18,648 nt of DNA from an uncultured Blautia sp. (GCA_934408705.1 CAKRVL010000050.1:1-18648); one strand, 5' to 3'; positions 7,779 to 14,132 are shown, counted from the first letter of the stretch. Program-made: numbers and translations. The notes: generated by a model not told the origin, from the sequence alone.

Positions 7779-8750
7779 ATGGTTAAAGTTGACTTAATAA
7801 CGGGATTTCTCGGTTCCGGGAAAACTACTTTTATAAAAAAATATGCAGCCTGGCTGATTGCCCAGGGGCAGAATATCGGTATTTTGGAAAACGATTTTGG
7901 GGCGGTGAATGTGGATATGATGTTGCTTCATGATCTGGAAGGAGAGAATTGTGAGCTGGAGATGGTGTCAGGTGGCTGCGATAAAGACTGTCACAAAAGA
8001 CGCTTCAAGACGAAGCTGATCGCAATGGGAATGTGCGGATATGACCGGGTTCTTATTGAGCCTTCCGGGATTTTTGATGTGGATGAGTTCTTTGATGTGC
8101 TTTATGAGGAACCACTGGATAAATGGTATCAGATTGGAAATGTGATTACTATTCTGGATGCCAGACTGGAGGAGAAGCTGCAGCCCCAGGCAGAATATCT
8201 GCTGGCTTCTGAGGCAGCAGATGCAGGCTGTATTGTTCTTAGCAAAAGCCAGGAGGCATCTTCTGCGGAGATTGGGGAGACAGTAGAACATCTGAACCGT
8301 GCCCTGGAAGGCGTGAAATGTAAGCGTCGCTTTACGGAAAAAGATGTGCTGGATAAGGACTGGGAGCGGTTTACAGATGAAGATTTTCGTCGTATTTTTA
8401 ACAGCGGATATGTGATGGAAGACTTCGAAAAGCAGTGTTTTGATGAGCGGGAAGGCTTTCAGTCATTATATTTTATGGAACTGAAGCTTTCGGAAGCTGA
8501 GCTGGAGCGTGCTGCCCATCAGATTTTGGATGATCCGGAATGTGGAAATGTGTTCCGGATCAAAGGATTTGTGAAAGCAGATTCTGGAAAGGCGAAGGCT
8601 CATTCTGTGTCTGCAGAGATGGAGTGGCTGGAGCTGAATGCCACCCGAAGGGAATTTTCCCTGAAACCCGTTTCGGTTGGTCAGGAAGTGGTGATTGTGA
8701 TAGGGGAAAATATGAATAAGGAACGGATACAGGGGTATCTGAAGCGCTGA
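7779..8750 (+). CDS. COG0523/CobW-YjiA family GTP-binding protein (putative metal chaperone)
   Basis: The protein has 323 residues. The P-loop GFLGSGKT lies at residues 9-16, the family block ENDFGAVNVD at 37-46, and a LIEPSGIFDVDEF segment stands where the family has its ESTG-like switch region. A CobW C-terminal-type domain (VFRIKGFVKA, then the final 60 residues) completes it. Family members are G3E GTPases that deliver or sense metals such as zinc, cobalt or nickel. The canonical CxCC metal motif is replaced by GGCDKDCHKRR (Cys67, Cys71, His72), and the NKxD-type guanine-specificity motif is not obvious (LSKSQ), so this is a divergent subgroup. AGAGG lies before the ATG. It follows the MATE gene by 23 bp. 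No zinc-responsive operator was recognised, so the metal is unknown. Confidence 0.85.
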   Translation: MVKVDLITGFLGSGKTTFIKKYAAWLIAQGQNIGILENDFGAVNVDMMLLHDLEGENCELEMVSGGCDKDCHKRRFKTKLIAMGMCGYDRVLIEPSGIFDVDEFFDVLYEEPLDKWYQIGNVITILDARLEEKLQPQAEYLLASEAADAGCIVLSKSQEASSAEIGETVEHLNRALEGVKCKRRFTEKDVLDKDWERFTDEDFRRIFNSGYVMEDFEKQCFDEREGFQSLYFMELKLSEAELERAAHQILDDPECGNVFRIKGFVKADSGKAKAHSVSAEMEWLELNATRREFSLKPVSVGQEVVIVIGENMNKERIQGYLKR

Positions 8751-8938
8751 ACTGATAGTGCCGGGCTTTTTATCGTCTTGTCGTAATTTGTCGAACGATT
8801 TTTCTTGGAAAGTGATTTGTACTGTGCTATTCTAAGTATATCTTATAAGATGTATCTGAAAACTTTTTGACTATCGTTGTTCCAGATCAGGAATGGTAAT
8901 ATCCACTTTTATTTTTGTAATTACAATTGTTTAAAGGG

Positions 8939-8978
8939 TTTACACAGACTGAAAATACCGTTACAATGATTATATAAT
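8939..8978 (+). promoter_or_regulatory. Sigma-A type promoter for the small downstream gene
   Basis: TTTACA at 8939-8944 and TACAAT at 8962-8967 are separated by exactly 17 bp. A second possible -10, TATAAT at 8973-8978, lies within the palindrome GATTATATAATC (8969-8980). The small gene starts about 40 bp downstream. Confidence 0.72.
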
Positions 8979-9008
8979 CAATCAATAATCATAAAGGACG
9001 GTGTAAGT

Positions 9009-9176
9009 ATGGAGGATAATTACATGCCAACAGATGTTCAGTTCAAATATGAATTGCGCAAGCGTTTAACTGAGTTAAATCAGAAGTTAGAGTTACTAGA
9101 TCAGCAGGAATATGAGAAGCTGAAATCAGTATTGAAGCAGGAAATTGCAGATATAGAGGCGAGTTTGCAGGATTGA
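9009..9176 (+). CDS. Small charged helical protein, 55 residues (50 if the second ATG is used)
   Basis: The frame ATG 9009 to TGA 9174-9176 encodes 55 residues starting MEDNYMPTDVQFKYELRK. Apart from the first few residues it is almost all heptad-friendly and charged (ELRKRLTELNQKLELL, YEKLKSVLKQEI), so a coiled-coil hairpin is likely. It has no signal peptide or membrane segment. It has its own good promoter and two plausible starts: ATG 9009 preceded by AAGGACGG seven bases away, or ATG 9024 preceded by GGAGG at 9011-9015, eight bases away. The second would give 50 residues beginning MPTDVQ. I do not recognise a named family. The four-way-junction inverted-repeat region begins five bases after its stop. 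Confidence 0.7.
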   Translation: MEDNYMPTDVQFKYELRKRLTELNQKLELLDQQEYEKLKSVLKQEIADIEASLQD

Positions 9177-9181
9177 GTTTA

Positions 9182-9298
9182 ACCGAATCAAGCAAGTTCC
9201 CTGCTGGGGCTGCGCAAAGCAATAAGCAGTGGGTTGGGACTTGCTTGTATCAGGAGTGGTGCAAGCCACTCTTGATAAGCTGCGAAGCAGCATTCGGT
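9182..9298 (+). other. Four-way-junction inverted-repeat structure (candidate structured RNA or palindromic element)
   Basis: Nested inverted repeats tile this stretch almost without gaps. The outer helix is ACCGAAT 9182-9188 with ATTCGGT 9292-9298. Helix 1 is CAAGCAAGT 9189-9197 with ACTTGCTTG 9239-9247, extended by CCC 9199-9201 with GGG 9236-9238 and an inner TGCT/AGCA. Helix 2 is 9248-9259 with 9266-9277 (12 bp, one G-T pair, loop TGCAAG). Helix 3 is GCTGC 9279-9283 with GCAGC 9287-9291, closing a GAA loop. Only A9278 is unpaired at the junction. It lies between the small gene and the 3' end of guanine deaminase. Its function is unknown, and I do not recognise it as a known RNA family. 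Confidence 0.7.
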
Positions 9299-9305
9299 GT
9301 AGAGC

Positions 9306-9346
9306 CGCGTAGCGAAGCGGACCTGGAATGTCCGCTTCGCCACGCG
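9306..9346 (+). repeat. 16-bp hairpin containing repeat copy 1 (GCGAAGC-type palindrome)
   Basis: CGCGT-A-GCGAAGCGGAC at 9306-9322 pairs with GTCCGCTTCGC-C-ACGCG at 9330-9346, giving 16 bp with one A/C mismatch and loop CTGGAAT. The 29 bp at 9309-9337 recur exactly at 10983-11011 in the same orientation. The hairpin ends eight bases before the stop codon of the minus-strand guanine deaminase. No clear T-run follows on either strand, so it is not a standard terminator, though it could still block convergent transcription or protect 3' ends. Confidence 0.85.
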
Positions 9347-9353
9347 TTTAAGC

Positions 9354-10631
9354 TTAGATCACCTTTCGTCCCTGTACATATTTTCCAGCCAGATTTCTGT
9401 CATCGGACAGATAAACCAGTCGTTCCAGTCTGTCACGGCTGGAAATCTCCTGTGGGTGGTGGATATTGTTGTCGTCAAGCACCATGGCATCGAATTCATA
9501 GCCTTTCTCAAAGCTTCCTACTTTTCCGAAGAAGGAACCTCCACCGATGGTCGCCATGTAGAATGCTTCTTCCAGGGTGATCGGTGCCAGTGTCTGATCC
9601 ATCAGTCTCCAGCGAAGCTTGGAAGCCTGAATGCTGTCTGCGATAGCGCGGAACATAGAAAGGGAAAAACCGCCGGCGATATCAGTTCCAAGTCCTACAT
9701 GAAGTCCCATATCAAGATAACGGCGAACTGGTGCGATTCCGGAAGAAAGATCGGTGTTGGATTCCGGGCAGTGAGCAATATAAACGCCCTGGTCTTTGAT
9801 CATCTGCAGTTCTTCGTCTGTGGAGTGTACACAATGCGCCATAATGGTCGGGCAGGTTCCACCAAACAGTCCGAACATATCGTATGCATCTCCATAGAAT
9901 CTGCTTGTAGGGCAAAGTTCTTTTACCCATGCGATTTCTCCGAAATTTTCCGACAGATGAGACTGAACCGGAATATGATATTCCTGCTGGATTTTTCCAA
10001 GCTCTGTCATTAATTCATCTGTACAGGATGGAGTGAAACGTGGCGTCAGGATAGGATAAGTGTGGTCGTAGCGATTCCTGATCTCATCCAGCCACTGGCG
10101 TGTATCAGCAGCGGAAGCCTGTGCGCTTTCTTCCTGAAGCTCCGGTGCTCCGTTGCGGTCCATATTTACTTTTCCAACCATTGTGGTCAGACCGCTTTCT
10201 TCCAGCATATCCATAAGAAGCTCTGTGGCTGGACGATGTAAGGTAGCAAAAATACAGGCTCTGGTGGTAAAGCTGTGCTTCAGGTCATCTACGAAAATAG
10301 AGTAGGCTTTTTTCGCATAAGACAGGTCTGCATACCGTGCTTCCTGAGGGAAGGTAATAGTATTCAGCCAGTCCAGCAGCTCCAGATCCATGCCTGTTCC
10401 ACGGTAAGCATATTGGGGAGCATGAAGATGAAGGTCTGTAAAGCCTGGGATGATCAGGCGGTCCCCCATATCTTCTGTGGGAATATCCCTGTATTCTTCC
10501 GGAAGCTGGGAAAAAACACCTGCGCAGATGCCATTTTCGCAGACAACGTAGGAATTCTCTGCGAATACAAGCTCATGCTGATTCTTGCTGTAACAGATAG
10601 TACCCTTTAATGCAAATAATTCGTTTTTCAT
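9354..10631 (-). CDS. guaD: Guanine deaminase
   Basis: The protein has 425 residues, the usual length. It is a zinc amidohydrolase that converts guanine to xanthine plus ammonia in the cytoplasm, in purine catabolism and salvage. Visible motifs are PGFTDLHLHAPQY with His68 and His70 as metal ligands, a TPRFTPSC block at 196-203, QSHLSEN with His225 and catalytic Glu228, AHCVHS with His266, and GLGTDIAGG with Asp317. The order and sequence fit guanine deaminases better than cytosine or atrazine deaminases. The start at 10631 is preferred over the longer frame reaching 10742, because the extension would run through the riboswitch and terminator, and because AAAGGA lies before this ATG. It is a single-gene unit controlled by the purine riboswitch at 10731-10794. 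Confidence 0.92.
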   Translation of the reverse strand: MKNELFALKGTICYSKNQHELVFAENSYVVCENGICAGVFSQLPEEYRDIPTEDMGDRLIIPGFTDLHLHAPQYAYRGTGMDLELLDWLNTITFPQEARYADLSYAKKAYSIFVDDLKHSFTTRACIFATLHRPATELLMDMLEESGLTTMVGKVNMDRNGAPELQEESAQASAADTRQWLDEIRNRYDHTYPILTPRFTPSCTDELMTELGKIQQEYHIPVQSHLSENFGEIAWVKELCPTSRFYGDAYDMFGLFGGTCPTIMAHCVHSTDEELQMIKDQGVYIAHCPESNTDLSSGIAPVRRYLDMGLHVGLGTDIAGGFSLSMFRAIADSIQASKLRWRLMDQTLAPITLEEAFYMATIGGGSFFGKVGSFEKGYEFDAMVLDDNNIHHPQEISSRDRLERLVYLSDDRNLAGKYVQGRKVI

Positions 10632-10679
10632 ATTAACACATCCTTTCAGCAGGAGGGGTGAGGTGAGAAAAAGGTTCGG

Positions 10680-10756
10680 AAAAGAAAAACTACCCGAAAA
10701 ATGTCGCACCTGCACACAGCCTCGCATGCAGCTTATAGACAACTATTAGGGTAGCT
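10680..10756 (-). terminator. Riboswitch-controlled intrinsic terminator upstream of guaD
   Basis: On the minus strand AGCTACCC (10756-10749) can pair over 8 bp with GGGTAGTT (10695-10688), overlapping a TTTTTCTTTT tract (10689-10680). The intervening 53 nt contain a hairpin (CTGCAT with GTGCAG) and a short TGTC/GACA pairing, bringing the arms together. The 5' arm overlaps aptamer helix P3, so terminator and ligand-bound aptamer exclude each other. Confidence 0.75.
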
Positions 10757-10794
10757 GGTAGAGACGTCCAACCAGATTATGGACTTATATAAGC
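10731..10794 (-). ncRNA. Purine riboswitch aptamer, guanine class, upstream of guaD
   Basis: Read on the minus strand, P1 is GCTTATA (10794-10788) with TATAAGC (10737-10731), seven perfect pairs. P2 is GTCCA with TGGAC, closing loop L2 AATCTGG with the conserved GG. J2/3 reads GTCTCTACC, the family hallmark. P3 is CAGCTA with TAGTTG around loop CCCTAA, matching the CC and TAA positions that dock with L2. J1/2 supplies U-A-A, and J3/1 has C at the position that pairs with the ligand (base 10738), as in guanine rather than adenine aptamers. Deviations are T for A next to that C and an L3 loop one base short. The gene downstream is guanine deaminase, which supports the assignment. Confidence 0.88.
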
Positions 10795-10820
10795 GTTAAC
10801 AGTTTATAATTTATAACTTT

Positions 10821-10849
10821 ATTGTACAGGGTATGTGTGCCAGAAGCAA
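10821..10849 (-). promoter_or_regulatory. Possible promoter of the riboswitch-guaD transcript
   Basis: On the minus strand TTGCTT (10849-10844) and TACAAT (10826-10821) are 17 bp apart. The -10 is good and the -35 is weak. It would start the transcript about 20 bp before aptamer helix P1. The AT-rich stretch just downstream offers alternatives. Confidence 0.4.
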
Positions 10850-10878
10850 GCAGAAAATCATAAAACTTTTCTTTTTTT

Positions 10879-10941
10879 CATATCATTTCAGGAAAATATA
10901 CTATATAATAAGAAAGAACTTATTGACAATTAATTAGAGCG
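10879..10941 (+). promoter_or_regulatory. Promoter/leader block of the thioesterase gene, shared with the block at 17590-17651
   Basis: It contains CATATC (10879-10884), AAATATACTATATAAT with -10 TATAAT at 10904-10909, ATTGACAAT at 10922-10930 and GAGCG at 10937-10941. The same words occur in the same order with nearly the same spacing in front of the zinc-ribbon gene. No consensus -35 lies 17 bp from the TATAAT, so an activator or another sigma factor may be involved. Confidence 0.6.
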
Positions 10942-10943
10942 TG

Positions 10944-11011
10944 CATGAACGCAGATCGCGAAGTGACTGCGTTCATGAGCAAGTAGCGAAGCGGACCTGG
11001 AATGTCCGCTT
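10944..11011 (+). repeat. Two-hairpin module with repeat copy 2 in the thioesterase leader
   Basis: Hairpin one is CATGAACGCAG (10944-10954) with CTGCGTTCATG (10967-10977), 11 perfect bp, continuing past a bulged A as TCGC/GTGA closing a GAA triloop. Hairpin two is AAGCGGAC (10989-10996) with GTCCGCTT (11004-11011), loop CTGGAAT. Bases 10983-11011 are identical to 9309-9337. The second hairpin ends four bases before the AAGGAG ribosome site of the thioesterase, so it could affect translation. Confidence 0.85.
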
Positions 11012-11030
11012 TATCAAGGAGATTACATTT

Positions 11031-11741
11031 ATGGGTTACAGCTTTAAAGGACGTATAAGATACAGTGAAATAGGAGAAAACGGAAGCCTGACTCTTCCGG
11101 GAATACAAGATTATTATCAGGATTGCTGCACATTTCAGTCTGAAGAAATCGGACAGGGCATGGCAGAGCTTGAAAAAAGGCAGAGAGCCTGGGTGTTATC
11201 TTCCTGGCAGATTATTGTGAATCGTTATCCGAAGCTGGGAGAGACGATTATTGCATCAACAGCGCCATATAACTTTAAGGGATTTCTGGGAATGCGTAAT
11301 TTTACCCTGAAGACAGAAGATGGGGAACTGCTATCTTATGCAAACAGCATCTGGACCAATATTGATACAGGTACCGGTCTTCCTGCCAGACTTACAGATG
11401 AAGATACCAGAGGCTATGTGCTGGATGAAAAGCTGGATATGGCTTATGCCTCCCGTAAGATTGCATTGCCGGATGGTATGGTGAAGGGTGAGCCTTTTTC
11501 CATTCAGAAGCATCATCTGGACACCCATCATCATGTGAATAATTGCCAGTATATTCGAATGGCAGCAGATTATCTGCCTGAAGGATTTGTAATTTACCAG
11601 ATGCGTGCTGAGTACAAGAAGCAGGCTCTGCTTGGAGATGTTTTTTATCCTGCGGTAAAGACAGAAGAGAAGAAGGTTACAGTGGCACTTTCTACGGAAG
11701 CCGGGGAGCCGTATGCAATTATAGAATTTACTATGAAGTGA
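11031..11741 (+). CDS. Acyl-ACP thioesterase (FatA/FatB-like, double hotdog)
   Basis: The protein has 236 residues, typical for bacterial FatA/FatB-type enzymes, which release free fatty acids from acyl carrier protein in the cytoplasm. The N-terminal hotdog has the usual IRYSEIGENGSLTLPGIQDY opening. The second hotdog carries HHLDTHHHVNNCQYI, aligning with the plant DxNxHVNN active-site motif, and RAEYKKQ with Glu194 aligning with the catalytic Glu. Asp164 and His168 are kept, but the position of the catalytic Asn is His166. AAGGAG at 11016-11021 lies nine bases before this ATG; the frame stays open upstream to 10941, but that extension runs through the two leader hairpins and has no ribosome site. 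It converges with the AraC gene 17 bp away. Confidence 0.88.
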   Translation: MGYSFKGRIRYSEIGENGSLTLPGIQDYYQDCCTFQSEEIGQGMAELEKRQRAWVLSSWQIIVNRYPKLGETIIASTAPYNFKGFLGMRNFTLKTEDGELLSYANSIWTNIDTGTGLPARLTDEDTRGYVLDEKLDMAYASRKIALPDGMVKGEPFSIQKHHLDTHHHVNNCQYIRMAADYLPEGFVIYQMRAEYKKQALLGDVFYPAVKTEEKKVTVALSTEAGEPYAIIEFTMK

Positions 11742-11758
11742 AAATATATGTAAATTAT

Positions 11759-12598
11759 CTATTTTGCATACAGCTTCCGATACTGCCGCGGAGACATGCC
11801 AACCTTTTTCTGGAAAATCTGCGAGAAATAGGACTGGGAAGAAAATCCAGAGGTAGTGGCCACCTGTGTTACGGATAAATTCGAGGTTGTCAGAAGCTCT
11901 TTACTTGCTTTCAGTCTCCGGTCAGTCAGGTAATTAATAGGAGATTGCCCCATGCATTCAGTAAAAGAATGAGCCAGATAAAATTTATTAATATGTGTGA
12001 TCTCTGCCAAAGAATCCAAGGTGATATTTTTGGAATAATTTACATCAATATAACGCTTGGCAAGAGCACACTCCTTGGAAAGCTGGAAGGAAGAGTCTGA
12101 AATGACAGACAGATTCTGTTTCCTGGAAATGTATACCAGAAGAACCTGAAGCAATCCGTGGCACACTTTTTCGAAACCGGGTTTCTGCTCATGAAATTCC
12201 CGCATCATCAATTGGGCAAAATTAATAAACTGATTCTTATCGGAGCCATAACTGTAGAAGCTGTATCCCTTAATGTCTTCCTGATCCGGATCAGCAAAAG
12301 AAAAAGCCAGTCCATCAACGCCAAATACAATATACTCCATCGGGTTATTAGGAAGAGTTTTCTCTGTGTGCTCTACGTTTGGATTGATAATTATCAGATC
12401 ATCGGTTTTTACAGAAATTTTGTTATTTTCTATATAAAATACACCTTCGCCACGAAGAATATAAAAAAGCTCCGAAAATTGATGGGTATGGGGATGGGAA
12501 TGCCAGTCACCTTCGTATTTAGAGATGGAGATATAGCGAAGGCGAAAGTCCTCATGGCTGTTATTGGCGAAGTCAAGATTAATAAAATCATTGCTCAT
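11759..12598 (-). CDS. AraC/XylS family transcriptional regulator with cupin sensor domain
   Basis: The protein has 279 residues. The N-terminal part (about 30-100) is a cupin-like sugar-sensing domain with histidines in WHSHPHTHQFSEL and the beta-strand block RGEGVFYIENNKISVKTDD. The C-terminal 100 residues form the double helix-turn-helix of the family; the second ends with VATTSGFSSQSYFSQIFQKKVGMSPRQYRKL. AGAGGA precedes the ATG. It is divergent from the sugar ABC operon across a 250-bp AT-rich region, the normal place for the controller of such an operon, so it probably activates the binding-protein promoter at 12780-12808 when its sugar is present. The ligand is unknown. Confidence 0.9.
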   Translation of the reverse strand: MSNDFINLDFANNSHEDFRLRYISISKYEGDWHSHPHTHQFSELFYILRGEGVFYIENNKISVKTDDLIIINPNVEHTEKTLPNNPMEYIVFGVDGLAFSFADPDQEDIKGYSFYSYGSDKNQFINFAQLMMREFHEQKPGFEKVCHGLLQVLLVYISRKQNLSVISDSSFQLSKECALAKRYIDVNYSKNITLDSLAEITHINKFYLAHSFTECMGQSPINYLTDRRLKASKELLTTSNLSVTQVATTSGFSSQSYFSQIFQKKVGMSPRQYRKLYAK

Positions 12599-12779
12599 AA
12601 ATAAATATCCTCTTAATGATTATCATACAATTTTCTGAATCACTTAAAGTCCATACAAAAACCCAAAAATATCAAAATAAGGTTGTTTCATAAATAATAT
12701 TATACATAAAAATTTATAAAAAATACAGCGTTTTAATAACGAAAAAGCAAAAAATATAACAAAACAAGCAACAATAAAA

Positions 12780-12808
12780 TTGATATTATATGTCAAAACT
12801 GTTATATT
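12780..12808 (+). promoter_or_regulatory. Promoter of the sugar ABC transporter operon
   Basis: TTGATA at 12780-12785 and TATATT at 12803-12808 are separated by 17 bp, about 40 bp before the ATG of the binding protein. The AT-rich region upstream (12599-12779), shared with the divergent AraC gene, is the likely operator zone; I did not identify a clear AraC half-site. A TATAAT on the minus strand at 12704-12699 may be the AraC gene's -10. Confidence 0.65.
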
Positions 12809-12848
12809 CCTTATAACAAAAGTTTCCAGAAGAACAAGGAGGAAAATC

Positions 12849-14132
12849 ATGAAAAAGAAAGTTGTAGGAGTACTTTTAGTAGCGGCAATGGCAACATCTA
12901 TGTTTGCAACACAGGCTGTAGTACATGCTGAGTCACAGGACGAAACACTCAGCGTATGGTGCTGGGATCCGAACTTTAACGTTTATGCTATGCAGCAGGC
13001 TGAGAAGATTTATCAGAAGGATCATCCGAATTTCAAGCTTGATATCCAGGAAAAGGTATATTCTGATATCGAGACTGCACTGATCACAGCTGCAGAGGCT
13101 GGAGATTACAGCACATTACCGGATATCTTCTTAATGCAGGATTACTCATTCCATAAGAACGTAACAAACTATCCTGAAATCTTTACTGAGTTAACAGATT
13201 CCGGAATTGATTTCACACAGTTTGCTACTGGTAAATTAGCAGATTCCACAGTAGAGGACAAAAACTACGGTGTACCATTCGATAACGGTGCTACAATCAT
13301 GGCAATCCGTACAGATATGGTTGAGAATGCTGGCCTTACAGTAGATGATTTCAAAGATACAACATGGTCAGATTTCATGGAAAAAGCTAAAAAAGTAGTA
13401 GAAGCAAACGACGTTCCGATGCTTACATGCTCCGGTGGTTCTGAGATCGTAATCGAGATGCTTCAGTCTGCAGGTGCTTCTCCAATGGTAGACGGAGAGG
13501 TTTCCTTAGTTGATAACAAGGCTCTTAAGAAAGCAATCGAAACATACAAACAGCTTATCGATGAGGGAATCATGGCTGACTTCACTGACTGGGATCAGTA
13601 CATTGCTTCCATGAACAAAGGATCAGCTGCTGGTGTTATCCAGGGATGCTGGATCATGTCCTCTATCCAGGCTGCAGAGGATCAGGCTGGCAAATGGGCA
13701 GTTGTTAACATGCCTAAGTTAGATGATGTTGAAGGTGCTACTAACTATGCAAACTGTGGTGGAGCAAGCTGGGCTGTATCTTCTAACTGTGAGAACACAG
13801 ATCTTGCATTTGACTTCCTTAAAACAACATTTGGCGGAAGTGTAGAGTTATATGATGACCTTCTTCCAAACGCTGGAGCAATCGCAAGTTACTTACCGGC
13901 AGCAGAGTCTGATGTTTACAATGAGACATCTGATTTCTATGGCGGACAGGCTGTATACAAAGATATCGTAGAGTTCGCAGGTCAGGTTCCTGGAATCGAC
14001 TATGGCGCATTCTACTCTGATATCAGAAGTGCATTAACAGATGCTATCACAAATGTTGTACAGAACGGTGCAGACATTGACAGTGAGATCCAGAATGCAC
14101 AGGATACAGTAGAGTTTAATATCAGCGAATAA
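12849..14132 (+). CDS. Sugar ABC transporter substrate-binding protein (CUT1 family)
   Basis: The protein has 427 residues. It opens with a signal peptide, MKKKVVGVLLVAAMATSM, with probable cleavage after VHA at residue 27. The mature part begins SQDETLSVWCWDPNFNVYAM, with the fold-typical SVWxW strand followed by the AEKIYQKDHP helix, as in solute-binding family 1 proteins. It would capture an oligosaccharide outside the membrane for the two permeases downstream. No lipobox cysteine is present, which is odd for a Gram-positive binding protein. AAGGAGG ends six bases before ATG 12849; the in-frame extension to 12780 overlaps the promoter and is rejected. The operon has no ATPase gene; CUT1 systems often share one MsmK-type ATPase encoded elsewhere. 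Confidence 0.9.
   Translation: MKKKVVGVLLVAAMATSMFATQAVVHAESQDETLSVWCWDPNFNVYAMQQAEKIYQKDHPNFKLDIQEKVYSDIETALITAAEAGDYSTLPDIFLMQDYSFHKNVTNYPEIFTELTDSGIDFTQFATGKLADSTVEDKNYGVPFDNGATIMAIRTDMVENAGLTVDDFKDTTWSDFMEKAKKVVEANDVPMLTCSGGSEIVIEMLQSAGASPMVDGEVSLVDNKALKKAIETYKQLIDEGIMADFTDWDQYIASMNKGSAAGVIQGCWIMSSIQAAEDQAGKWAVVNMPKLDDVEGATNYANCGGASWAVSSNCENTDLAFDFLKTTFGGSVELYDDLLPNAGAIASYLPAAESDVYNETSDFYGGQAVYKDIVEFAGQVPGIDYGAFYSDIRSALTDAITNVVQNGADIDSEIQNAQDTVEFNISE

Noticed and set aside
8840..8851. Palindrome ATCTTATAAGAT as an operator
   Set aside because: It is isolated in an AT-rich gap with no gene start or second copy nearby; short AT palindromes arise by chance.
9306..9346. Hairpin as a standard bidirectional Rho-independent terminator for the convergent genes
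   Set aside because: No T-run follows the stem on either strand, and part of it recurs in a gene leader at 10983-11011, so a repeat element explains it better.
9173..9580. Plus-strand open frame of 135 codons over the four-way-junction region and the 3' end of guaD
   Set aside because: It runs through the nested hairpins and then antisense to a clearly recognised enzyme, with no ribosome site or recognisable domain.
10632..10742. N-terminal extension of guanine deaminase
   Set aside because: The extension would be encoded by the riboswitch 3' half and terminator; ATG 10631 has a ribosome site and begins where the family starts.
10941..11030. N-terminal extension of the thioesterase starting at GTG 10941
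   Set aside because: It translates the two leader hairpins; ATG 11031 has AAGGAG at proper spacing and begins at the family N-terminus.
12780..12848. N-terminal extension of the CUT1 binding protein
   Set aside because: It overlaps the promoter and would hide the signal peptide; ATG 12849 has AAGGAGG six bases upstream.
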